DNA of 64,000 nucleotides from Leifsonia sp. AK011 (GCF_013410945.1 NZ_JACCCH010000001.1:744001-808000); one strand, 5' to 3'. Shown: positions 31,767 to 48,011, numbered from the stretch's first letter. The notes: a model not told the origin generated them from the sequence alone. Numbers and translations are program-made.

Positions 31767-33314
31767 ATGCCTTCTCGATACCGCCCGTTTCTTTCGGGTG
31801 CGGCGATCCTCGCCGCTGCAACACTCGTACTCTCGCCATCGGTCGCGTTCGCCGGGCCGCACCACGGCACTGACCCTGGCGACGCCACCCTCCTCCGCTA
31901 CGCCGAGGACACCTGGGCATCACTGGATGCCATGACCGACCCCACCACGGGACTGGCCAGTGACAACATCAGCGGTGACCTCTCCGTGGCAGGGGAGTAC
32001 ACGTCCCCGACGAACATCGGTGGGTACCTCTGGTCGACCGTGATCGCCCGCGATCTCGGCATCATCAGCAAGAAGGACGCGAAACGGCGGCTGACCACCA
32101 CGCTCGCGACCCTGGGGTCGATGGAGCGACACGAGCCGAGCGGCATGTACTACAACTGGTACTCGCCGTCCGATGCATCCAAGCTCACGACCTGGCCAGA
32201 CAGCGGCGACGTCGTGTACCCGTTCCTCTCCACAGTGGACAACGGCTGGCTCGCGGCGGCCCTGCGTGTGGTCGCGAAGTCCGACCCCTCGCTTCGACAC
32301 CGCGCGATGGACCTCTACGACAGCATGGACTTCGGCTGGTTCCACGACCTGAACGCCCGCGAGGGCGTCACCCTCAACCGCGGTGGCTTCTGGGTGGACC
32401 CGCCCGGCGACGGATGCGCGGTCCCCGACAACTACGGGGATGACGGCGCCGACGTCTACTACACCTGCCACTGGTATGACACGACGGTGAGTGAGGCGCG
32501 AATCACGACCTACCTGGGCATCGCGAACGGTCAGATCCCGGCATCCGCCTACTACGGCACCTACCGCACGATGCCCGACCAGGCCTGCGACTTCGGCTGG
32601 CAGGAGCAGAAGCCCGAGGGCGAGACACGCGAGTACCTCGGCGTGAGTGTCTACGAGGGAACCTACGAGTACGCGGGCATGCGGCTCGTGCCGTCGTGGG
32701 GTGGCTCGATGTTCGAGGCGCTCATGCCCGACCTCTTCGTGCCCGAGGCCCAGTGGGGCCCGAACTCGTGGGGCGTCAACCACCCCGCGACGGTCGAGGC
32801 CCAGCGCTGGCACGGTATGGAGGAGGCCGACTACGGCTACTGGGGCTTCTCACCCGCGAGCGACCCGTTCGCCGGGTACCGCGAGTACGGGGTCGAGGCT
32901 CTCGGCATCAGCTCGGACGGCTACGCGAGCGACGCGGAGTCGACCGATGTCGACTACGGGTACGAGGGATGCCGCGACGCAACCAACCCGACGCCCGAGT
33001 ACGGCGACGGTGTGGTCACCCCGCACGCCTCGTTCCTTGCGCTGCCCTACGACCGGGATGCCGTACTCGCCAATCTCGCTGGCCTTGAGTCGAACTTCGA
33101 CTCGTATGGGGCCGGTGGTTTCTACGATGCGATCGCGGTAGGAAGTGGAACGGTGGCTGACCGCTACCTCTCCCTCGACCAGTCGATGATCATGGCGGCG
33201 ATCGGCAACGACCTGCTCGACGACAAGCTCAAGAGGTACTTCGTGGACCGGTCGTTCGAGAAGGCCGTGCGGCCGCTCATCGAGGCCCAGGACTTCGGCA
33301 GCGTCATCCCGTAA
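31767..33314 (+). CDS. Secreted DUF3131/GH144-like (glucoamylase-fold) protein
   Basis: A 515-residue exported protein with signal peptide to about residue 29 (SVAFA-G). The pattern matches the alpha/alpha-barrel glucoamylase-like group (DUF3131 and GH144, beta-1,2-glucan hydrolases): LRYAEDTWASLDAMTDPTTGL at the start, FLSTVDNGWLAAALRV, the acidic-rich GTYEYAGMRLVPSWGGSMFEALMPDL, YGYWGFSPASDPF, EYGVEALGISSDGY and VVTPHASFLALPYD. Likely a wall- or polymer-acting glycosidase; substrate unknown. AAAGGAG precedes the ATG. It is a single gene just before rpoB. Confidence 0.75.
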   Translation: MPSRYRPFLSGAAILAAATLVLSPSVAFAGPHHGTDPGDATLLRYAEDTWASLDAMTDPTTGLASDNISGDLSVAGEYTSPTNIGGYLWSTVIARDLGIISKKDAKRRLTTTLATLGSMERHEPSGMYYNWYSPSDASKLTTWPDSGDVVYPFLSTVDNGWLAAALRVVAKSDPSLRHRAMDLYDSMDFGWFHDLNAREGVTLNRGGFWVDPPGDGCAVPDNYGDDGADVYYTCHWYDTTVSEARITTYLGIANGQIPASAYYGTYRTMPDQACDFGWQEQKPEGETREYLGVSVYEGTYEYAGMRLVPSWGGSMFEALMPDLFVPEAQWGPNSWGVNHPATVEAQRWHGMEEADYGYWGFSPASDPFAGYREYGVEALGISSDGYASDAESTDVDYGYEGCRDATNPTPEYGDGVVTPHASFLALPYDRDAVLANLAGLESNFDSYGAGGFYDAIAVGSGTVADRYLSLDQSMIMAAIGNDLLDDKLKRYFVDRSFEKAVRPLIEAQDFGSVIP

Positions 33315-33323
33315 CTCAACCCC

Positions 33324-33383
33324 CGCGAGAAGCCACTTTCTGCCAGTTTTCCGGCCGGAAGCCCCGGAAAGTGGCTTCTCGCG
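33324..33383. repeat. Long-stem hairpin (17 bp, 26-nt loop) before rpoB
   Basis: A perfect 17-bp inverted repeat (CGCGAGAAGCCACTTTC, 33324-33340; complement at 33367-33383). The loop contains its own 12-nt palindrome TTCCGGCCGGAA. It starts 10 nt after the stop of the glycosidase gene. Confidence 0.75.
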
Positions 33384-33435
33384 AGTGGATGCGACGGGCT
33401 TATAGCCGATTCGCCAGAAATGGTCAAGGAATTAC

Positions 33436-33465
33436 TTGCATAGGCGCGTCGTTGTGTCCTATAGT
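33436..33465 (+). promoter_or_regulatory. Sigma-70-type promoter of rpoBC
   Basis: -35 TTGCAT (33436-33441), 18-nt spacer and -10 TATAGT (33460-33465), about 160 nt before the rpoB start. It is the best consensus promoter seen by eye near rpoB. Confidence 0.6.
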
Positions 33466-33628
33466 TGTTCTTTGCGCTCCCAGATCACCCATGCCGTCAT
33501 ATTGTGGACAGCTGGCGCGCCCCGAGTATAGCGGCGGGGCAGATCTCCTTGGGTACTGGTGAGCATTTCATTACCGACCGTCACTGTATGACATACGGGT
33601 CCTGACCAGGCCCACGGAGGTTAGTTCC

Positions 33629-37153
<3,525 letters not shown>

Positions 37154-37201
37154 GCCCCGCCACCGATACGACTACTTCAGTTTTCGAAGAGAGAAGAAAA
37201 A

Positions 37202-41083
<3,882 letters not shown>

Positions 41084-41117
41084 TTCGCGCGCGGGGCGAG
41101 AGCCCCGCGCCGGATCA

Positions 41118-41156
41118 GGTTGAGCGGCCGCCCCTGCCGGGTGGCCTGTCGAAACC
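41118..41156 (+). repeat. 39-nt palindromic repeat, diverged copy C
   Basis: Same length and ends as copies A and B (GGTTGAG...TCGAAACC) but a different centre (CGGCCGCCCCTGCCGGGTGG). It lies between the rpoC stop and its terminator, so it is transcribed in the rpoBC 3' end. Confidence 0.6.
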
Positions 41157-41170
41157 TCAGAGCATTAAGT

Positions 41171-41209
41171 AGGAAAGGCCCCGTCACCGAGCGTGACGGG
41201 GCCTTTCCT
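41171..41209. terminator. Bidirectional terminator after rpoC
   Basis: A perfect 17-bp stem (arms AGGAAAGGCCCCGTCAC at 41171-41187 and its complement at 41193-41209), a 5-nt loop and TTTCCT tail. It also serves the convergent membrane-protein gene ending at 41230. Confidence 0.88.
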
Positions 41210-41229
41210 GTGTCCGCGCCGGTCCGAGC

Positions 41230-42228
41230 TCAGGATGCCGCCGGCTCCAGCACCACCCGGTGCTCCTGCTCCGTTCCGCTGTCGCTCAGGATCGTGGCGG
41301 CCTCGGAACGCCCGGAGGGCAGCAGGCGCGCGACCACCCGGCCCGCGGTGGCCGCGCCCAGCGCCTCGACCAGCTCGCTTGTGATGGCGGCGAGGGTCGT
41401 GGCATCCGGGACATCGGGGTAGCGGTCGTCGAGGAGCACGACCTGCACCCCGCGCTTGCGTGCGGCCCTCGCCGCAGAAACGACAGCGGGCACCGTCAGC
41501 GCGCGGGCACGCAACCCGTCGCGCAGCTCCGCCTCGGCGACCGCGAACTCCAGTCGGTCGGCCTCGGTCAGAGGCGTTCCGTCCACGAGGCGGGCGAGCA
41601 GCGGGGTCGCGATCGCGTCGAGCTCCTGCAGGCGCGCGTTGCGTTCGTCGGTGCTCGCAAGCTGTGCGGCCTCGACGACGGCGCGGTTGGACGTCTTCTC
41701 GGTCAACCGCGCGATGGTCGCGGTCGTGCGCCGGAGTCCCACGGTGAAGAGGGTCCCCACAAGAAGGATCGGGAGTTGTTTGCCGACCAGCAGGAGCGCC
41801 GTCAGGGTTCCGAAATCGGTCGTGGAGCCCCAGAACACGATCACCAGGGACTGGGCCACGAAACCGACCCACGCAATGCCGAGCCGACCACGCAGTCCGA
41901 TGAAGAACATCGTCACGGTTCCCGCACCGTAGTACCACTGCGAGTGCCCGCCCGCCTGCTCGAGCTGCCACGAGATGAGGAATGCCACGGCGACCCACGC
42001 GATCACGGCGATGAGTGCGGTCGAACGGTGCAGGGGCTCCGCGGAGTCGAACATGAGCAGGAAGCCAACACCGACCAGCACCCCCAGTCCGACGAGCGTC
42101 GGCCAGGGGGATACCACTTCACCGATGCTCCAGATGGCCAAGACCGCACTCGTCGCGACGTAGGCCCACAGGAGGATGTGGGTACCCCTGCCTGTGAGGG
42201 CGACTTGGTCGAGGCGGGTCGTGCTCAC
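41230..42228 (-). CDS. Membrane protein resembling a degenerate histidine kinase
   Basis: A 332-residue protein with six to seven membrane helices in the first 170 residues (HILLWAYVATSAVLAIWS, LVGLGVLVGVGFLLM, ALIAVIAWVAVAFLI and others). A helical linker (RNARLQELDAIATPLLARLVDG) and a C-terminal domain follow. The plan matches the neighbouring kinase, but the phosphate-accepting His is missing and no N or G box is found. It overlaps the kinase stop by 4 nt (GTGA), so it is made together with it. A pseudo-kinase or accessory sensor is my inference; no family is known to me. Confidence 0.6.
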   Translation of the reverse strand: MSTTRLDQVALTGRGTHILLWAYVATSAVLAIWSIGEVVSPWPTLVGLGVLVGVGFLLMFDSAEPLHRSTALIAVIAWVAVAFLISWQLEQAGGHSQWYYGAGTVTMFFIGLRGRLGIAWVGFVAQSLVIVFWGSTTDFGTLTALLLVGKQLPILLVGTLFTVGLRRTTATIARLTEKTSNRAVVEAAQLASTDERNARLQELDAIATPLLARLVDGTPLTEADRLEFAVAEAELRDGLRARALTVPAVVSAARAARKRGVQVVLLDDRYPDVPDATTLAAITSELVEALGAATAGRVVARLLPSGRSEAATILSDSGTEQEHRVVLEPAAS

Positions 42229-43421
42229 GACTCGCTCCAGGTGAGGGTGACCAGCGTTCCGCGACCCCTCTCGGAGATCACCGTCGCGTGCCCACCGGGA
42301 ATGGCGGCGAGGCGGCCGCGAATGCTGACGGGGATCCCGAGGCGATGCGGCGCGACCTCGTGGGCGTCGAAGCCCGGACCGTTGTCGCGCACACGCACCT
42401 CGATGACGCCGGGGGAGAAACGAACAGTCACCTGACGCAGCGCCCCGGGGGCGTGGGTGACGCTGTTGCGCGCGGCCTCCGAGGTCGCCTCGGCGAAGGC
42501 GGCCGCGACCTCACCAGGCACATCGAGTTCACGTACTCCGTGAGCCGAGAAGTCCACATCGATCGAGGCCTCGAGCACGACGGATCGGATGCGCGACACG
42601 AACTCGGTCGGGGTGACACCGGTCGTGACATCCGTTCGCCCGTTGCGCAGCATCTCCAACTCGGCGAGGGCCGCCGTGGCCTGTCGTTTCAGCGGCGCTT
42701 CGAGCTGGGCGTCCCCGCGCGACGCGTAGTACAGCGTGTTCATGACCTCGTCGTGCACGAGGGCGTCGAGACGGGCCTGCTCCTGCGCTCTCGCGGTGGC
42801 GGCGGCCGAGCGCGCCGCCGCCACGCGCAGCGCGCTGGTGGCGGCGTCGACCGCCGCGGCATTGCGCATGGCGGCGATCGCGAGAGCGGTGAACAGTCCA
42901 CCGAGAATCAGCGTGAGGACCGCGTACTGCAGCGGAACATCCCAGCCGTCCTCGCTGCGCGTGAGCCAGCGCAGCGGGGCCTCGAGCACCGACAGCAGGA
43001 GCAGGTACGCCCAAGCCGCTGCCGTGTCCCAGGCCACGACCGCACTGACCGCACCGATCGCGGCCATCTCGAGTAGCCACGGGCTCACGCCATCGGGGAA
43101 CGGCAGCGGGCCGAGAGCCGGAATCATCGCCACCTGGGTCAGAACGAAGAGCGTCGCGTAGGCGCCATGGGCGAAGCGGATGACCCGGAGCCCTGAGGTC
43201 ATGGTGATGACGGTGAGCACGAGGTACCCGCCGTAGATCACGCACACCGCCACGAGGGTGAATGGCGGCGTCAGATATGCCATGCCACCGAGGATTGAGC
43301 CGAGCGAGATGATGCCGAGGATCAGGGCACCGACGCCGGTGATGACCGTGATGGTGCGCGCCACGCGCACGGTGGCGCTCGTGCGATCGGACGGTTCGGT
43401 CACGACGATGCTGGCGGTCAC
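42225..43421 (-). CDS. Sensor histidine kinase (NarL/HisKA_3 type)
   Basis: A 398-residue kinase. Five to six membrane helices fill the first 190 residues; a coiled linker (Ala/Arg-rich, AAARSAAATARAQEQ) leads to the dimerisation helix with the phosphate-accepting His in LDALVHDEVMNTLYYA. The ATP-binding domain has the N box EAARNSVTHA, G1 VRDNGPGF and G2 region GIPVSIRGRLAAIPGG. No recognised sensing domain is attached, so it probably senses within the membrane. It starts 14 nt after the response regulator and is coupled to the pseudo-kinase-like gene. Confidence 0.85.
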   Translation of the reverse strand: MTASIVVTEPSDRTSATVRVARTITVITGVGALILGIISLGSILGGMAYLTPPFTLVAVCVIYGGYLVLTVITMTSGLRVIRFAHGAYATLFVLTQVAMIPALGPLPFPDGVSPWLLEMAAIGAVSAVVAWDTAAAWAYLLLLSVLEAPLRWLTRSEDGWDVPLQYAVLTLILGGLFTALAIAAMRNAAAVDAATSALRVAAARSAAATARAQEQARLDALVHDEVMNTLYYASRGDAQLEAPLKRQATAALAELEMLRNGRTDVTTGVTPTEFVSRIRSVVLEASIDVDFSAHGVRELDVPGEVAAAFAEATSEAARNSVTHAPGALRQVTVRFSPGVIEVRVRDNGPGFDAHEVAPHRLGIPVSIRGRLAAIPGGHATVISERGRGTLVTLTWSES

Positions 43422-43435
43422 GGTCGATGCTCGCG

Positions 43436-44095
43436 TCAGGACTCGGGGGAGGGGAGGATGCCGTCCTCGACCGCGCGCTTATAGAGGTCGACCTTCGTGT
43501 GGGCGGGGCGCCCCGCCATCGCGTACTTGTGGCGGATCCTCCGCACGTACTCCGCGACGGTGCCCGAGGAGAGGCCGGCCCGGTGGGCGACGGTGACGGA
43601 CTTGTCGCCAGCCGCGTACAGGGCGAGCACCTCGCGCTCCTTCGGGCTAAGACCCGCGGACGACAGGTTGGGATCGGCGTCCAGCGCGGCAGCCCACTCG
43701 GTCGTCGCAACGGTTGCGCCGCGGGCGGCCGCGCGCACCGCGTCGATGATCGTCTCGCGGGCCTCGGACTTGCGCACGATGCCGAGCACCCCGCCGCGTG
43801 AGGCGGCCCGCAACTCGGCGGCGTTGTCTGCTGCGGTGAACGCAAGCACTCTGGCGCCGGCCTCGAGCAGCACGGCGAGGTTGTGGGCCACCGTCGAGCC
43901 GTCGGAGAGGCGGATGTCGAGCACGACCAGGTCGAGGGTGGGAACGAGCGGGAGGATGTCATCCACGCTCGTCGCCGAACGTACGAGCACGATGTCGTCC
44001 TGGTCCTGCAGGAGGGACGCGAAACCGAGCTGCACCGTCTCGTGGTCGTCGACGTGCGCGATGCGCAGCTGGTGACCCTCCGTGCTCTCGCTCAT
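43436..44095 (-). CDS. LuxR-family (NarL-type) response regulator
   Basis: A 219-residue regulator. The receiver domain has the acidic pair in VDDHE, the phosphorylated Asp in LVVLDIRLSDG (near residue 59), the Thr in AFTAADN and Lys in IVRKSE. The C-terminal LuxR helix-turn-helix is LSPKEREVLALYAAGDKSVTVAHRAGLSSGTVAEYVRRIR. Here the conserved turn is somewhat diverged (usual KEIA.. replaced by VTVAHR). ATG 44095 has GGAGG 6-9 nt upstream; the frame runs further up without a site. First gene of the three-gene system. Confidence 0.9.
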   Translation of the reverse strand: MSESTEGHQLRIAHVDDHETVQLGFASLLQDQDDIVLVRSATSVDDILPLVPTLDLVVLDIRLSDGSTVAHNLAVLLEAGARVLAFTAADNAAELRAASRGGVLGIVRKSEARETIIDAVRAAARGATVATTEWAAALDADPNLSSAGLSPKEREVLALYAAGDKSVTVAHRAGLSSGTVAEYVRRIRHKYAMAGRPAHTKVDLYKRAVEDGILPSPES

Positions 44096-44263
44096 CTCTC
44101 CTCCGTGCGGCCGTTGGACTCTCCTGAGAATGCCACGAATCGGGGGATGGTGTGACGTCGCACGAGGCCAACCCCCCAAACGGGTGTCAGTGAAAACAAC
44201 GACTGATACACCGTTCTGTCCACTGCCACGATGAAACTACCCGAAGAGCTACGGAGCCGTCCC

Positions 44264-44674
44264 GTGAACCGAACCGCAATTGATGACCTTCTGGGCGGCA
44301 TCCTGTCCGGGTGGTGCGAGTCCGTGGCGGACTGGACGCCTCCCGGGCAGGGTTCATCCAGCACGTGCATGACATGCCCCACGTCGATCCTTGCCGGCCA
44401 GATGGATGTCATGGCCTGGCCGCACGAGGTGGTGCACCAGCTTGCGGCATCCCTCGACATCGCCGCCGATGAGATCTACCTCCACCTCGACGAGCAGCCC
44501 ATCGACGGGGTGAACTACGGTTCGAGTCCCGACTGCGTTCGCCGCTACGTCGCGGACACCGTGCGGGCCCGGCTCGACGACCTCGTCGATGTTCTCGTCG
44601 AGTGTGTGGAGCCAAGACTTGTCGACTTCACCGCCCGTGAGGTCGAGAGAGTGCTCGCGCGGGTTGGTTCCTGA
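44264..44674 (+). CDS. Small acidic hypothetical protein
   Basis: About 136 residues. The GTG at 44264 has GGAG 7 nt upstream; an ATG at 44231 is an in-frame alternative without a site. Features: a CMTCPTS motif near residue 36 with two close cysteines, and helical, acidic segments (EVVHQLAASLDIAADEIYLHLDEQ, LDDLVDVLVECVEP). No family recognised. It sits between the two-component genes and the pilus operon and could belong to either control system. Confidence 0.5.
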   Translation: MNRTAIDDLLGGILSGWCESVADWTPPGQGSSSTCMTCPTSILAGQMDVMAWPHEVVHQLAASLDIAADEIYLHLDEQPIDGVNYGSSPDCVRRYVADTVRARLDDLVDVLVECVEPRLVDFTAREVERVLARVGS

Positions 44675-44781
44675 GGTGGCCTGAATCCCCCCGAAGCAGG
44701 CCTGACCCCCCGGTTGCGGGGGTGACAGGGACCAACTCGCGCGGTTAGCTAGAGAGGTCGCTATCGCTGGGGGGTGAACTC

Positions 44782-46449
44782 GTGGCGTCTCTCGCTGAGA
44801 TTCTCATCCTGCACGGGATCATGCCGATCGAGAGCATCGATATCGGTCTTGACGATGATGCTCTCGTCGCCGACCTCATGGATCGCGGACGCATCTCCAC
44901 CGCGCAGGTCGCTGCAGCGCGCGCAGCCCAGGCAGGGATGCCGTTCGTCGAGCTCCTCGACTACCCCGTGGACGCTCGTGCGGTTGGAGTCGTCCCGGCG
45001 GCGCTGTGTCGGCGGTACGACGTCCTGCCGGTGGGGTTCGCAGGCGGGTATCTGATTCTCGCCGTCGCGGACCCCGGAAACATCCTGGCGATCGACGATG
45101 TGCGAGCGCTCGCGGGCCAGCCCGTCAAGTGCGTTGTCGCCGAGCTCACCGATCTGCGAGCCGCACTCGACAGGTACATCCGAGCCGACGGTGAGCTGAG
45201 CAGCCTCTCCTCGGCAATCGAGGAGGAAGCGGCGGCTTCGGCTGCTGAGCTCGTGCGCCAACAGGGCGTGACGGAGGCCCGCGAGGATGACGCACCCATC
45301 GTTCGGTTCGTGAACCTGCTCATCAGCCAGGGCATCCAGGACCTGGCATCCGACATCCACATCGAGCCGGCCGAGTACGACATGGGCGTTCGGTACCGCA
45401 TCGACGGCGTCATGCACGAGATGCAGCGTGCCCCCAAGAACATCCAGAACGGCGTGATCTCGCGCCTCAAGATCATGGCCGACATCGACATCGCCGAGCG
45501 GCGGAAGCCGCAGGACGGCCGGATGTCGGTGAGTCATGGTGGCCGCAAGATCGATCTCCGCGTCGCGACCCTCCCCACCGTGTGGGGCGAGAAGGTCGTC
45601 ATGCGAATCCTCGACAACAACTCGTCGACGATGGACATGTCCGAGCTTGCCTTGCTCCCCGCGAACTTCGAGGCGTACCGCCGGTCGTACTCGAAGCCCT
45701 ACGGCATGATCCTCGTCACGGGCCCGACGGGTTCGGGTAAGTCGACAACGCTCTACACGACGCTCCACGCGGTGGCCCGGCCGGAGATCAACGTCATCAC
45801 CGTCGAGGACCCTGTCGAGTACCGCATGGCGGGCATCAACCAGGTGCAGGTGAACCCCAAGGCGGGTCTCACCTTCGCGAGCGCGCTGCGCAGCATCCTG
45901 CGCTCCGACCCTGATGTCGTGCTGCTGGGTGAGATCCGTGACCACGAGACGGCGCAGATCGCCATCGAGGCATCGCTGACCGGCCACCTCGTTCTGTCGA
46001 CCCTGCACACCAACGACGCACCCAGTGCCGTTACCCGTCTCACCGAGATGGACATCGAGCCCTTCCTCGTCGGCTCGGCGCTCGACTGTGTTGTCGCCCA
46101 GCGCCTTGCGCGAAGGCTGTGCGAGCGGTGCCGCGAGCCGTACCACCACGATCCGGCGGAGATCGCGAACCTGGGGTTCGGCTACCAACTCGGCCAGCCC
46201 ATGGGCCAGCTGTATCGACCGGTCGGATGCGCGAGCTGCTCCAACACCGGATACCGCGGCCGACTCGCCCTCCACGAGGTCATGACGGTGACCGAGGAGA
46301 TCGAACGCCTCGCTGTCGCGCGCGCCTCAAGCGCAGAGATCGCGCGCACGGCCCGCAGCCAAGGCATGCACACGCTCCGTCAGGACGGCTGGGCGAAGGC
46401 GCAAATGGGACTGACCTCGATCGAAGAAATCCTGAGAGTGGTGGCATAA
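44782..46449 (+). CDS. pilB: Type IV pilus assembly ATPase PilB (GspE family)
   Basis: A 555-residue extension motor. The N-terminal MshEN-like domain (about residues 1-150, with repeats such as LVADLMDRGRISTAQV) is followed by the N2 domain and the ATPase core: Walker A GPTGSGKSTTL near residue 316, the Asp box EDPVEYRM, Walker B VVLLGEIRD, and the His box GHLVLSTLHTNDA. The tetracysteine zinc module of GspE/PilB is visible as CERC...CASC. GTG has a GGGGGG run 7 nt upstream. First gene of the pilus operon; the next follows after 2 nt. Confidence 0.95.
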   Translation: MASLAEILILHGIMPIESIDIGLDDDALVADLMDRGRISTAQVAAARAAQAGMPFVELLDYPVDARAVGVVPAALCRRYDVLPVGFAGGYLILAVADPGNILAIDDVRALAGQPVKCVVAELTDLRAALDRYIRADGELSSLSSAIEEEAAASAAELVRQQGVTEAREDDAPIVRFVNLLISQGIQDLASDIHIEPAEYDMGVRYRIDGVMHEMQRAPKNIQNGVISRLKIMADIDIAERRKPQDGRMSVSHGGRKIDLRVATLPTVWGEKVVMRILDNNSSTMDMSELALLPANFEAYRRSYSKPYGMILVTGPTGSGKSTTLYTTLHAVARPEINVITVEDPVEYRMAGINQVQVNPKAGLTFASALRSILRSDPDVVLLGEIRDHETAQIAIEASLTGHLVLSTLHTNDAPSAVTRLTEMDIEPFLVGSALDCVVAQRLARRLCERCREPYHHDPAEIANLGFGYQLGQPMGQLYRPVGCASCSNTGYRGRLALHEVMTVTEEIERLAVARASSAEIARTARSQGMHTLRQDGWAKAQMGLTSIEEILRVVA

Positions 46450-46451
46450 CC

Positions 46452-48011
46452 GTGAACAAGCCGATCTACGAGATTCCGGTTAACCAGGGACTTCGGGATG
46501 CCGCGCCGGTACCCCCACCCGGAGTGACACCTACCGGCGGCATCCCCACCTACGGTCCGCCGCCCGGAACCACGCCGCCGCCGGCCGGTGCCGCGAACCC
46601 CCTTGCCGCCGCCCCGCCGCCCCAGGCGGCTCCCGCGCCCGCTGCCGCACCGCCGCCGCCCTTTGGCTCACCCGCTGCGCCCACTGCCACCCCGCCAGCA
46701 CCGGGCTCGTCGCCGGCCTACCCTGCGACCGGTGCATTCCCGCAGCAGGGAAAGCCTGCAACTCCACCGACAGGCGGATTCCCGCAGCAGGGAGCCCCCA
46801 CGCCGGCCGCGCAGTTCATGAACGCACCGCCCCCCACTGCGCCGACGCCCAGTCCTGCCCAGCAGGCCACGTCACTGCGTGGCGACCCTGACCTGATGGC
46901 GGCGCTGCAAGAGGTCCTTCTCAACGGTGCATCAGACCTCCACGTCTCGGTCAACGCGCCGCCCATGATCCGTGTGGATGGCTCACTCCGACCGATTGCA
47001 GGCGCCGAGACGTGGGCTCGACACAAGGTGACTGACGCGTTGTACAGCATCATGAGTGCTGAGCAGCGCGAGCGCTTCGAGGAGAGACTGGAGCTCGACT
47101 TCGCATTCTCGATTTCCGCCAACGCCCGCTTCCGTGTGAACTTCTACCAGCAGCGAGGGGCGATCGGCGGCGCATTCCGACTGATTCCAACCGAAGTCAA
47201 GCAGCTCGCTGACCTCGGCGTGCCCCAAGTCGTGGGTGAGTTCGCCAAGCTTCCTCGCGGTCTTGTTCTCGTCACCGGACCTACCGGCTCTGGCAAATCG
47301 ACAACCCTCGCTGCCCTCATCGACCTCGTTAACCGCACACGTGCCGACCACATCATGACGGTGGAGGACCCGATCGAGTTCGTGCACTCGAATCAGAAAT
47401 CGCTCGTCAACCAGCGCGAGGTCGGTCAGGACACCCACAGCTTCGCTGAGGCACTCAAGCACGTCCTGCGCCAGGACCCGGACGTCATCCTGATTGGTGA
47501 GCTTCGCGACCTTGAGACGATTTCGACCGCCCTCACCGCAGCGGAGACCGGTCACCTCGTGTTCGCGACTCTCCACACGCAGGATGCACCACAGACCGTT
47601 GACCGCATCATCGACGTCTTCCCGCCCCACCAGCAGGGTCAGGTGCGCACACAACTCGCCGCGACGCTTCAGGGAGTGATGTGCCAGACACTCGTCAAGC
47701 ACTCGAGCGGGACGGGCCGTGTCGTGGCGACCGAGATTCTCTTCATGACCCCCGCTATCGCGAACTTGGTACGCGAGGGCAAGACATACCAGATTCCGAC
47801 AGCACTACAGGCCGGTCGCGGGCTGGGAATGCAGACAATGGACCAACACCTCGCCGACCTCGTCAACGAGGGTCAGATCACTCACAGGGCTGCGATGGAC
47901 AAAGTGCATGATGCCGAGGGCTTTGCGCGCCTCGTGCGCCGTCCGGAGGCCAGACCGACGATCGGAGACTCCGGTATCGACTTCGGCGACGCATTCTCAG
48001 GGGGTCGATGA
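46452..48011 (+). CDS. pilT: Twitching motility ATPase PilT with Pro-rich N-terminal extension
   Basis: A 519-residue retraction motor. Residues 1 to about 140 are an unusual Pro/Ala/Gln-rich extension with two copies of a GxFPQQG motif. The PilT domain starts near residue 141 (DPDLMAALQEVLLNGASDLHVSV). Walker A is GPTGSGKSTTL, the Asp box TVEDPIEF, Walker B VILIGELRDLE, the His box GHLVFATLHTQDA. The PilT-specific AIRNLIRE motif appears as AIANLVRE, which separates it from PilB. Ordinary PilT is about 350 residues long, so the extension is the notable part. It overlaps pilC by 4 nt. Confidence 0.95.
   Translation: MNKPIYEIPVNQGLRDAAPVPPPGVTPTGGIPTYGPPPGTTPPPAGAANPLAAAPPPQAAPAPAAAPPPPFGSPAAPTATPPAPGSSPAYPATGAFPQQGKPATPPTGGFPQQGAPTPAAQFMNAPPPTAPTPSPAQQATSLRGDPDLMAALQEVLLNGASDLHVSVNAPPMIRVDGSLRPIAGAETWARHKVTDALYSIMSAEQRERFEERLELDFAFSISANARFRVNFYQQRGAIGGAFRLIPTEVKQLADLGVPQVVGEFAKLPRGLVLVTGPTGSGKSTTLAALIDLVNRTRADHIMTVEDPIEFVHSNQKSLVNQREVGQDTHSFAEALKHVLRQDPDVILIGELRDLETISTALTAAETGHLVFATLHTQDAPQTVDRIIDVFPPHQQGQVRTQLAATLQGVMCQTLVKHSSGTGRVVATEILFMTPAIANLVREGKTYQIPTALQAGRGLGMQTMDQHLADLVNEGQITHRAAMDKVHDAEGFARLVRRPEARPTIGDSGIDFGDAFSGGR

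Larger units (their letters stand above)
33315..33628. other. Gene-free region before rpoB: hairpin, promoter and leader
   Basis: Holds the long-stem hairpin (33324-33383), the rpoB promoter (33436-33465) and an mRNA leader of about 155 nt ending in the ACGGAGG ribosome binding site at 33614-33620. No ORF of coding character is seen in the leader. Confidence 0.65.

Noticed and set aside
46550-46860. Pro-rich repeats in pilT as a sign of frameshift or non-coding DNA
   Set aside because: The frame is continuous from the GTG 2 nt after pilB to the PilT domain and keeps high third-position GC; it reads as a disordered tail.
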